Shown here: positions 4,775 to 9,983 of the stretch, piece by piece | Layout: each line of letters starts with the position of its first letter | Numbering within the stretch: position 1 is the first letter of the stretch | From: CAZFZQ01 sp964522845 | GTDB taxonomy: Bacteria > Patescibacteriota > Patescibacteriia > GCA-002772895 | NCBI GenBank assembly: GCA_964522845.1 | Contig: CAZFZQ010000031.1 | Span: forward strand, 1 to 9,983 | Reading direction: 5' to 3' | Length of the DNA stretch: 9,983 bases | The notes under the pieces: generated by a model | The model's input: only the letters and a program-made list of their open reading frames with translations | Databases searched by the model: none | Told to the model about the DNA's origin: nothing | Position numbers and translations under genes: made by a program

Positions 4775-6745
4775 ATGCCTAATTATAACAAAATTTACCT
4801 AATTTTAGCAACTGCCGTGGGCGCAAACGTCTGTTTTGGGTTTTTGCCAAAAATCGCCGCGTTTATTTTAGGCGCGGCGCTGCTTATTTTGGCGACCCTG
4901 GCTTACTCACAAAAACGGGATGGAAAAATTACCGCCAGTGGTTTGGCGCTCTCCGCCGTGTCTTTTTTAACGCTTCTTGCCCTGCTTTCGGTTCCCTTTT
5001 TCTTTATTTCGCACTTGGGAAAATTTTTCGTTATTCTTTGCTTGATTATAATTTTTTTAAAAACCAAGGATGTAAAATTTTCACTCAGACTCCCTTCCTT
5101 CTTCAGCCTTACTACTTGCTACTTACTACTTGCTACTTTTTTATTGTATCTTCTTTTCAAATCCGCGAGCGACAGATCTATTCAATCGCCGTGGCTTCAA
5201 TTGCCTGCGTATTTTTTGCCGCTTTTCTTTTTGGCCACGGCATTTTTAATTTTTCTTTTGCGTAAAAAAAACTCCGCCATTCTTCCAGCCACATATTTTT
5301 TAATTTTCTTTTGCGCGGCGGCGTTTATTTATAAATTCGGCTATGGCTTTGACCAATTTATCCATGAAGCCGCGCAAAAATATATTGCCGCGCACGGCAG
5401 CATCAGCCCGAAATCAATCCAATATATCGGCCTCTATGGCATTAATATTTTTTTACATTACGCGACTGGCCTAAGTTTTGCCGCCCTAAACGCGTTTCTT
5501 CTGCCGGCCGCCTCAACGCTTCTGCCTTTGATCGCTTACGAAACACTGAAAGATAAAATTGCGGCGAGGCCGCTTTCAATTCTTGCCATTCTTCTACTGC
5601 CGCTTTCTTATTTTATCGTTACAACTCCGCAGGGATTGGCAAATTTATTTTTGCTTATTTTCATTTTCCATTCGCTGGCGGGATATAAAAGCTGGGCTTT
5701 GCCTTTGGCCGTATTTTTCATCCACCCGATTACCGGCATTATCGCTTTAGTTTATACAGGGTTAATCCGCCTACGATTTAAAAAAATTATCGCCATCGCG
5801 GGAATCTTTGCCCTGCCTCTGGCTTTCACACTTCTTTCATATAAGAGCGGCGGCGGATTACATATAAATTTCAATTTGGCGGGCGCGATAAAAGAATATT
5901 CCGGGCTTCTTACTTTTGGCGCATTGAAACAAAATTATAATCTTTGGCTGGATTTGATTTATCTTATTCAATATCTGATGCTGCCGGCTATTATAATAAT
6001 TTCAATTTACATTTCCGGCCGGTATAAAGAAACGGTTTCCCGCTATCCCCTATATCTCTTTGGCATTACGACGGCGAGTTTTTTTGCCACGGCTGTTTTT
6101 GCGGATTTTTCTTACCTTATCGGCTATGAACAAAAAAATTATCCAGAACGATTGTTCTATATTTCATTTTTATTTTTGGCGCCATACTTGATTTTCGCGG
6201 CGGAAAAATTCGCATCCTTTCTCTCTTCTCTGTCATTCCCGCGAAGGCGGGAATCCAGTATATATAAAATTTTCTTTGCCCTCCTTTTCGCTTTTGCCAT
6301 TACCGCCAATTTTTATCTCACCTATCCGCGCTGGGATAATTATGAAAATGACAAAGGAAAAAACGTCACCGCGGAAATGATGCATGCGGTAGAGCTCATC
6401 AAAAAAAACGCTGGTAATAAAAATTATGTCGTTTTAACCGACCAGGCGGTCTCGGCCGCGGCTCTGAAATTGGACGGCTTTAAAAAATATTATTCCACGC
6501 CATTGGGCGAAATATTTTACTACCCCATCCCTACGGGCGGACCGCTTTATAATGAATTTTTAAATTTAGTGTACAATAACGCCGGCGCACGCTCGGCGCA
6601 GAACGCCAAACTTTTAACCGGCGCCGAAACTGCATATATCATTCTCCCTTCTTATTGGGAAAACTATAAAAAAATCAAGGAAAATCTGAAAACCGAGATG
6701 CGGGTGATTTTTGAGGATAAAAATATTACGGCATTGAAGTATTGA
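4775..6745 (+). CDS. Large polytopic membrane protein, GT-C-like, function unassigned
   Basis: A 656-residue protein from the ATG at 4775. An in-frame ATG at 4733 lies deep in the divergent gene and is less likely. About ten to twelve hydrophobic helices fill residues 5-510, and a soluble, probably external domain of about 130 residues follows (from NVTAEMMHAVELIKKNAG on). A loop near residues 190-215 has G-F-D-Q-F-I-H-E-A and then G-S-I-S-P-K; an aspartate-histidine loop of this kind recalls GT-C enzymes and suggests a membrane glycosyltransferase or oligosaccharide polymerase. That is inference from architecture and from facing the GT-C operon. Two repeats lie inside the gene: a 14-bp tandem repeat at 5111-5138 and a REP-like palindrome at 6231-6258 read as FPRRRESS. 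The TGA stop is part of the -35 box of the next gene. That it encodes a membrane protein is sure; its function is not. Confidence 0.88.
   Translation: MPNYNKIYLILATAVGANVCFGFLPKIAAFILGAALLILATLAYSQKRDGKITASGLALSAVSFLTLLALLSVPFFFISHLGKFFVILCLIIIFLKTKDVKFSLRLPSFFSLTTCYLLLATFLLYLLFKSASDRSIQSPWLQLPAYFLPLFFLATAFLIFLLRKKNSAILPATYFLIFFCAAAFIYKFGYGFDQFIHEAAQKYIAAHGSISPKSIQYIGLYGINIFLHYATGLSFAALNAFLLPAASTLLPLIAYETLKDKIAARPLSILAILLLPLSYFIVTTPQGLANLFLLIFIFHSLAGYKSWALPLAVFFIHPITGIIALVYTGLIRLRFKKIIAIAGIFALPLAFTLLSYKSGGGLHINFNLAGAIKEYSGLLTFGALKQNYNLWLDLIYLIQYLMLPAIIIISIYISGRYKETVSRYPLYLFGITTASFFATAVFADFSYLIGYEQKNYPERLFYISFLFLAPYLIFAAEKFASFLSSLSFPRRRESSIYKIFFALLFAFAITANFYLTYPRWDNYENDKGKNVTAEMMHAVELIKKNAGNKNYVVLTDQAVSAAALKLDGFKKYYSTPLGEIFYYPIPTGGPLYNEFLNLVYNNAGARSAQNAKLLTGAETAYIILPSYWENYKKIKENLKTEMRVIFEDKNITALKY
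4782..4811 (-). promoter_or_regulatory. Extended -10 promoter of the CDP-alcohol transferase operon, leaderless
   Basis: On minus, TGT-TATAAT puts a consensus -10 at 4787-4782 with the extended TG motif. TTGCTA at 4811-4806 is a fair -35 with an 18-base spacer. Transcription would start near 4775, three bases before the ATG at 4772-4770. The promoter lies wholly within the first codons of the divergent plus-strand gene. Confidence 0.7.
5111..5138 (+). repeat. Tandem 14-bp repeat inside the membrane protein gene
   Basis: ACTACTTGCTACTT occurs twice without a gap (5111-5124 and 5125-5138). It encodes part of the hydrophobic stretch TTCYLLLATFLL. Because 14 is not a multiple of three, each copy is read in a different frame, yet both give residues that a membrane helix tolerates. 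Confidence 0.85.
6231..6258 (+). repeat. REP-like palindrome embedded in coding sequence (copy 2)
   Basis: ATTCCCGC (6235-6242) and GCGGGAAT (6247-6254) form a perfect 8-bp stem around GAAG. It is the same family as the copy at 1306-1329, with one base pair changed on both sides of the stem (C-G against T-A). Here it is read in another frame, giving SFPRRRESS, a peptide often seen where such repeats fall in genes. Confidence 0.88.
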
Positions 6746-6770
6746 CGAAAAATGATTGCTGTGGTTAAAT
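6742..6770 (+). promoter_or_regulatory. Promoter of the 59-residue orphan gene
   Basis: TTGACG (6742-6747), a 17-base spacer and TTAAAT (6765-6770). The -35 box contains the TGA stop of the preceding gene. The predicted transcript starts near 6777 and has a 27-base leader, unlike the leaderless neighbours. Confidence 0.7.
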
Positions 6771-6790
6771 ATCACACAGAACGAGACAAG

Positions 6791-6795
6791 GGAGG
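6791..6795 (+). promoter_or_regulatory. Strong Shine-Dalgarno of the orphan gene
   Basis: GGAGG (within AAGGGAGG) lies 8 bases before the ATG at 6804. It decides the start: the in-frame ATG at 6756 lies upstream of the predicted transcript start. It is one of only two convincing SD sequences in the window. Confidence 0.85.
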
Positions 6796-6803
6796 AAAAA
6801 ATC

Positions 6804-6983
6804 ATGAAAGTGGTAATCATCTTTGACGAACCTTCAAATCGCCTAGCAATGGTTGTCGGTCCTTTTTATGAGTTGTCCGAAATAAATGATTGGGCAAAAA
6901 AAATGGCTGTACCCCCTCTACTAACATACCTCTTGCATACGAAAACCGAGCAAAAAGACAATTTCTGGTTATCCGGGATATGA
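6804..6983 (+). CDS. Small orphan protein (59 residues), unknown function
   Basis: A 59-residue soluble protein beginning MKVVIIFDEPSNRLAMVVGP and ending NFWLSGI. It opens with a hydrophobic beta strand (VVIIF), then a D-E-P-S-N turn, a second strand (LAMVVGPF), and a helix rich in charged and aromatic residues (ELSEINDWAKKM). No signal peptide, membrane helix or metal motif is seen, and I recognise no family. It is a self-contained transcription unit: near-consensus promoter, SD GGAGG at 8 bases and a perfect terminator, all within about 290 bases between two convergent genes. The build matches the Nudix unit and not the SD-less neighbours, which suggests an acquired gene or a small regulator expressed on its own. 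No toxin or antitoxin partner adjoins it. That it is a real gene is likely from its signals; its role is open. Confidence 0.75.
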   Translation: MKVVIIFDEPSNRLAMVVGPFYELSEINDWAKKMAVPPLLTYLLHTKTEQKDNFWLSGI

Positions 6984-7004
6984 TTGCTCCCCAATAACCC
7001 AATC

Positions 7005-7031
7005 TCCCATCTCCCCAGATGGGATTTTTTT
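7005..7031 (+). terminator. Intrinsic terminator of the orphan gene
   Basis: TCCCATCT (7005-7012) and AGATGGGA (7017-7024) form a perfect 8-bp stem around CCCC, followed by seven T residues (7025-7031). It works in the plus direction. The T-tract overlaps the stop codon of the convergent GT4 gene. On the minus strand the hairpin has no following T run, so no terminator for the GT4 operon is evident. Confidence 0.93.
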
Positions 7032-8136
7032 ATATGAATTTTTTTAGTTTTTCCACAAGGTCGGCGGCGTCGCCGGGCGTGAAAGTTGCGCCGTTTTCGC
7101 CCTCGCGGATTATTTCCGGCGCGCCGCCGAGGCGCGAAACAATGACCGGCGTGCCGCAGGACAAACTTTCAGCAATAACCATGGGCGCGTTTTCATAAAC
7201 CAACGATGGAAAAATTGTGGCCGCGGCGCGGGAATAAAACTCCGGCAATTTTGCACGCGCCACCCGGCCATGGACAATTATATTTGGGTTTAATTCGGCC
7301 CGTTTTTTTATTTCCGGCATCAAACTTCCGTCTCCCACAACCTCTAATTTAGCGTCTATTTTCTCAAAAACATCCATCAAAAATAAAATTCCCTTATGCG
7401 GTTCAAGCTGGCCGACATACAAAAATCCCTCCTTCTCCCCCCTTTGCAAAGGGGGGCTGGGGGGGATTTCGAATCCCGCTTCATTCGCCTCTAAAATTTT
7501 TTCCTGATTTATAAAGAAATCGTTTTTCCGATAAAAGTTTAGCAACCAGGCGGAAGGAAAAAAAACTTTTTTTGCATACTTAAACAGCTGTCGCGCAAAA
7601 AATCTATACATCCGCGTCGGAAATCCCGTGTGTTCAAAAACATTCTCTTTTCCATATTCAATCAGACCGCTCGGCGTATAGAGCTGGACATCATGAACAA
7701 CTTGCCAATTTTCAATTTTCAATTTTGCAATTTGGAATGGGGTCAGATATGACAGGCCCTTCAAATTATGGCAAATAACTAAATCGGGCTTCTCCGTCAT
7801 TAATATTTTTTTAATATCATTTGCCAGATGAAAATTGAAAACATCAATGATGTGCCACAAAAAACGCACCGGCGCGCTATGTTTGCCGATATTAAAATAA
7901 TTAAAAATATTGCGGTGGCGCAATTCGTATATCTTTATGCCATCCCGCGACTGAACATCCCCCTTCGCCCCGTCGGGGCTTCGGCGGGACACGCTAAATT
8001 GATTCAACGGCGAAAGCGTTAAAACAACCGCCTCGTTGCCCTGAACCAAAAATGTGTTCACCTGATTTTTGGCCGCCTCTTCCGCCCCGCCATGAGAGTT
8101 GGGCGGAAATAAATTATTCAATATGACAATTTTCAT
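7030..8136 (-). CDS. Glycosyltransferase family 4 (GT-B fold)
   Basis: A 368-residue retaining GT-B glycosyltransferase that transfers a sugar from a nucleotide-sugar donor, on the cytoplasmic side of the membrane. The N-terminal domain starts MKIVILNNLFPP with the glycine-rich G-G-A-E-E loop at 16-20. The C-terminal donor domain starts at FLYVGQLEPHKG (238-249), has VVGDG (266-270), and carries the E-x7-E signature from E315 to E323 inside ENAPMVIAESLSCGTP. Length is normal. It is the third gene after htpX and murI on the same strand. No SD is seen; the ATG is 7 bases from an 82-bp repeat. Three further repeats lie inside the gene and are translated at residues about 48-65, 138-144 and 223-238, all at places where related proteins have variable loops. 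The acceptor is unknown, possibly a cell-surface polymer or lipid. Confidence 0.93.
   Translation of the reverse strand: MKIVILNNLFPPNSHGGAEEAAKNQVNTFLVQGNEAVVLTLSPLNQFSVSRRSPDGAKGDVQSRDGIKIYELRHRNIFNYFNIGKHSAPVRFLWHIIDVFNFHLANDIKKILMTEKPDLVICHNLKGLSYLTPFQIAKLKIENWQVVHDVQLYTPSGLIEYGKENVFEHTGFPTRMYRFFARQLFKYAKKVFFPSAWLLNFYRKNDFFINQEKILEANEAGFEIPPSPPLQRGEKEGFLYVGQLEPHKGILFLMDVFEKIDAKLEVVGDGSLMPEIKKRAELNPNIIVHGRVARAKLPEFYSRAAATIFPSLVYENAPMVIAESLSCGTPVIVSRLGGAPEIIREGENGATFTPGDAADLVEKLKKFI
7423..7470 (-). repeat. GC-rich palindromic repeat inside the GT4 gene
   Basis: The core CCCCCCTTTGCAAAGGGGGG (7437-7456) is a perfect 20-bp palindrome, with AAATCCC (7423-7429) and GGGATTT (7463-7469) as outer inverted arms. 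It is translated as EIPPSPPLQRGEKEGF, a peptide known from such repeats in many genomes, just before the donor domain of the glycosyltransferase. Confidence 0.85.
7706..7733 (-). repeat. Heptamer tandem repeat inside the GT4 gene
   Basis: CAATTTT occurs three times in a row on plus (7706-7726), followed by a partial copy GCAATTT. On the minus strand it encodes K-L-K-I-E-N-W. Three heptamers equal exactly seven codons, so gain or loss of three units would keep the frame. Confidence 0.75.
7942..7990 (-). repeat. Palindromic repeat inside the GT4 gene, N-terminal domain
   Basis: A small hairpin GCCCC/GGGGC (7967-7971 with 7975-7979) sits inside a GC-rich stretch with repeated CTTCG. It is translated as SRRSPDGAKGDVQSRD (residues 50-65), a charged loop placed between the strand VLTL and the strand GIKIYEL. 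The outer limits are approximate; the hairpin itself is short. Confidence 0.55.
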
Positions 8137-8142
8137 AAAGTT

Positions 8143-8224
8143 GTCATTGCGAGCCCTTCCGAGGGCGTGGCAATCCCATCGTTATGATGACGAGATTGCT
8201 TCGTCGCGGACTCCTCGCAATGAC
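8143..8224. repeat. 82-bp MITE-like palindromic element between murI and the GT4 gene
   Basis: GTCATTGCGAG (8143-8153) and CTCGCAATGAC (8214-8224) are perfect 11-bp terminal inverted repeats. Inside are further inverted pieces such as GGCAATC and GATTGC. Elements starting CATTGCGAG and holding GATTGCTTCGTCG are a widespread bacterial repeat type. It fills the gap exactly, from one base past the murI stop to 6 bases before the GT4 start, and would form an RNA hairpin in the operon mRNA. Confidence 0.85.
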
Positions 8225-8225
8225 G

Positions 8226-9011
8226 CTATAATTTCACTTCATTAATTTTTATATCTTTGCCCAAAAATTTATTCGCAACTTTTTGATTTTGTTCCGTCAC
8301 ATCTGACATATAAAATTCCGCCCTGCTATTTTTTAATAATTTTTCTTCAACGTCTTTATTGTCACGCAAAAAATCTTTTACTCTTTGCGCCACCGCTTCG
8401 GCCGAATCAACCAATTTTACCCGCCGACCGACCTTTGTTTGAATTATATTTTTTATAATTGGATAATGTGTGCAACCCAAAATCAACGTATCTATATTTT
8501 TATTTTTAAAAACAGACAAATATTTACGCGCAATCATTTTTAGCTCCGGGGCTTTTAACCATCCCTCCTCTATAAATGGAACAAAAAGCGGGCAAGCGGA
8601 GGCTATAATTTCAAAACTTCCGGCTGCTTGTAATTTTTTGTTATATATTTCACTCTTAATCGTTGCCCGCGTGCCTATAACCCCAATTCTGCGGTTTTTT
8701 GACGCATCTGTGGCCGCTTCTACCGCCGGCGTTATAACTTCAAAAATTGGAATATTTGGATATTTTTCCTTGAGCTCATTATAAGCTAAGGATGAGGCGG
8801 TATTGCAAGCGACAACCAAAATTTTTGCGCCTTTTTTAATCAAAAAATCCGCATCTTCCAATGCGTATTTCACAATCGTCTCCTTGCTTTTGCTGCCATA
8901 CGGCGCGCGAGCCGTATCACCAAAATAAATCAAATCATACTCGGATAATTCCTTTATGATTTCTTTGGCAACAGTAAGCCCTCCCACGCCGGAGTCAAAA
9001 ATACCAATCAT
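8226..9011 (-). CDS. murI: Glutamate racemase
   Basis: A 261-residue cytosolic enzyme that converts L-glutamate to D-glutamate for the peptidoglycan stem peptide. The protein opens MIGIFDSGVGGLTV with the catalytic D6-S7 pair. The two catalytic cysteines are in their standard motifs, C69 in VVACNTAS and C180 in LGCTHYP. GDTARAPYG at 31-39 and the E-V-I-T-P segment at 91-95 are conserved substrate-binding parts. Length is normal for MurI (about 255-285). The ATG lies four bases after the htpX stop, so the two genes are cotranscribed; no SD is present. Presence of murI indicates a peptidoglycan wall, usual in Parcubacteria. A broad-specificity aspartate or glutamate racemase is less likely given the two exact cysteine motifs. 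Confidence 0.97.
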   Translation of the reverse strand: MIGIFDSGVGGLTVAKEIIKELSEYDLIYFGDTARAPYGSKSKETIVKYALEDADFLIKKGAKILVVACNTASSLAYNELKEKYPNIPIFEVITPAVEAATDASKNRRIGVIGTRATIKSEIYNKKLQAAGSFEIIASACPLFVPFIEEGWLKAPELKMIARKYLSVFKNKNIDTLILGCTHYPIIKNIIQTKVGRRVKLVDSAEAVAQRVKDFLRDNKDVEEKLLKNSRAEFYMSDVTEQNQKVANKFLGKDIKINEVKL

Positions 9012-9015
9012 AATT

Positions 9016-9894
9016 TTATGCCATTTGGCGCAATGCTTTAACCCGCTCCTCTACCGGAGGGTGTGTGGAAAATAATGCGGAAATATTTCGCTTGCCAAAC
9101 GGACTGGAAATAAAAAGATGCGCCGTACCGGAGTTGGCCGATTTCATGGGCGCGGTGTAAGCGGAAATTTTTGTGAGCGCCGATGCCAATCCCTCGGGAT
9201 AACGGGTTAAAAGCGCGCCTGATGCATCGGCTAAAAATTCGCGCTTGCGCGAGATGGCGAGCTTTATCAATTCCGCAATAATCGGCGAAATGACAATCGT
9301 TAAAATTCCCAGAAGCGCAACAACCGGGCCGGCCCCTCGGCTATCATTATCACGGTCTCCAATAATTCTGAAATGATAAAACCATTGCGCAATAATAGAA
9401 ATAATCCCGACGAGCACCACGACGATTGTCATCAAGCGGATGTCATAATTTTTTACATGCGACAATTCGTGCGCAATTACACCTTCCAATTCTTCATTAT
9501 TCAATCGCTCAATAATTCCCGTCGTGACAGCGATGGAGGAATGTTGAGGATCTCTACCGCAGGCAAAAGCGTTAGGTGCCGCATCAACTATGACATACAC
9601 TTTTGGCATAGGTACGCCGGCGGTAATAGCTAAATTTTCCACCAAACGATAAACATATGGATTATCTTCTTTTTTTATCGGCCCCTTAGCGCCGGATGCC
9701 GTAAGCGCCATTTTATCACCGCCATAATAGCTTCCAAGCGCCATCACAACTGAAATAACGCCGGCAAAAATCAACGAACCGTAACCATATCCGGTATATT
9801 CGCCGATAAACCAGCCCAACAACAGAACGACAACCACGAAGATGGCCATCAATAAAATGCTCTTCCTTTTGTTTGAGGTTATCTGGTTGTACAT
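9016..9894 (-). CDS. htpX: HtpX-family membrane zinc metalloprotease (M48B)
   Basis: A 292-residue membrane protease that degrades misfolded membrane proteins, with the active site on the cytosolic side. Helices lie at about residues 13-30 and 41-57 before the catalytic domain and 155-175 and 190-212 within it. HELSH (142-146) supplies two zinc-binding histidines and the catalytic glutamate. The third ligand E219 is in REFLAD (218-223), the standard second motif. NAFACGR (108-114) and THPPVEER (277-284) are other family hallmarks. The length matches E. coli HtpX. The ATG is directly downstream of a palindromic AT-rich repeat and has no SD. It is the first gene of the htpX-murI-GT4 operon; a promoter is not clear. 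Confidence 0.97.
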   Translation of the reverse strand: MYNQITSNKRKSILLMAIFVVVVLLLGWFIGEYTGYGYGSLIFAGVISVVMALGSYYGGDKMALTASGAKGPIKKEDNPYVYRLVENLAITAGVPMPKVYVIVDAAPNAFACGRDPQHSSIAVTTGIIERLNNEELEGVIAHELSHVKNYDIRLMTIVVVLVGIISIIAQWFYHFRIIGDRDNDSRGAGPVVALLGILTIVISPIIAELIKLAISRKREFLADASGALLTRYPEGLASALTKISAYTAPMKSANSGTAHLFISSPFGKRNISALFSTHPPVEERVKALRQMA

Positions 9895-9903
9895 AATATG
9901 GAT

Positions 9904-9983
9904 GCTAATTACGAATCGGGGTCACGAATATACGAATTACGAATATTCGTAATTCGTATATTAGCGTTTTATTCGTAATTAGC
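9904..9983. repeat. Nested AT-rich palindromic repeat upstream of htpX (reaches window edge)
   Basis: Outer arms GCTAATTACGAAT (9904-9916) and ATTCGTAATTAGC (9971-9983) are perfect 13-bp inverted copies. Between them a perfect 36-bp palindrome is centred at 9944/9945 (9927-9962) and built from the unit ACGAAT and its reverse complement ATTCGT. The element may end at the window edge or go on. Any htpX promoter must lie in or beyond it; TATATT on minus at 9932-9927 is a weak -10 candidate. Confidence 0.88.

Noticed and set aside
6231..6258. Neisseria origin suggested by the dRS3-like repeat
   Set aside because: Palindromes of this form occur in many bacterial phyla, and the surrounding genes do not look neisserial.
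6741..6760. TGA read as a sense codon, as in Gracilibacteria
   Set aside because: Reading through the TGA codons at 6743 and 6981 runs into non-coding signals, and the proteins end at natural places; standard code fits.
7005..7031. Bidirectional terminator also serving the GT4 operon
   Set aside because: On the minus strand the hairpin is preceded by an A run and followed by GATTGGG, so no T-tract exists in that direction.
8143..8224. tRNA or small structured RNA gene
   Set aside because: The size is similar to a tRNA, but the ends are plain inverted repeats and no anticodon or T-loop pattern is present.
8470..8784. Plus-strand open frame opposite murI
   Set aside because: The murI frame has both catalytic cysteines and full length; the antisense frame shows no family features.
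9904..9983. CRISPR array or replication origin iterons
   Set aside because: The repeated unit is inverted and nested with no unique spacers of constant size, and there is no replication gene nearby.

Overview
The window reads as a compact genome of about 35-45% G+C, most likely from a Patescibacteria/CPR bacterium (Parcubacteria-like). This is inferred from gene style: tightly packed envelope glycosylation genes, almost no Shine-Dalgarno (SD) sequences on the ordinary genes, leaderless-looking starts, and murI and htpX kept beside glycosyltransferases. TGA ends several genes (1217, 6745, 6983), so the code is standard, which argues against Gracilibacteria and Absconditabacteria.

Layout, left to right. 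(1) 1-211, minus: the N-terminal part of an RmlC-like cupin sugar epimerase, with a near-consensus promoter that predicts a leaderless mRNA. (2) 250-1060, minus: a clearly GC-rich Nudix hydrolase gene with its own promoter, structured leader, strong SD and intrinsic terminator. It looks like an inserted single-gene unit. (3) 1050-4772, minus: a tight four-gene operon for a CDP-alcohol phosphotransferase, a GT-C membrane glycosyltransferase, a membrane-anchored exported protein of unknown function and a 56-residue two-helix membrane protein that starts on an ATGA overlap. (4) 4775-6745, plus: a large polytopic GT-C-like membrane protein, divergent from that operon with only 2 bp between the two start codons. 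(5) 6742-7031, plus: a 59-residue orphan gene with its own promoter, SD and terminator. (6) 7030-9894, minus: htpX, murI and a GT4 glycosyltransferase as one operon. (7) 9904-9983: a nested AT-rich palindromic repeat upstream of htpX, cut by the window edge.

The genes point to building the cell envelope. The CDP-alcohol enzyme makes a phospholipid or similar lipid, the GT-C and GT4 enzymes add sugars to lipid or protein acceptors, the RmlC-like enzyme helps make an activated deoxysugar, MurI supplies D-glutamate for peptidoglycan, and HtpX is a membrane protease for quality control.

Two features stand out. First, the two genes with a classical promoter, SD and terminator (Nudix and the 59-residue orphan) are built differently from their SD-less neighbours and look like acquired single-gene units. 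Second, at least five kinds of small palindromic or tandem repeat occur, several of them inside coding sequences and translated in frame. The GT4 gene alone holds three and has a fourth, MITE-like element just before its start. No rRNA, tRNA, CRISPR array, transposase or phage gene was seen, and no gene-free stretch exceeds 300 bases.
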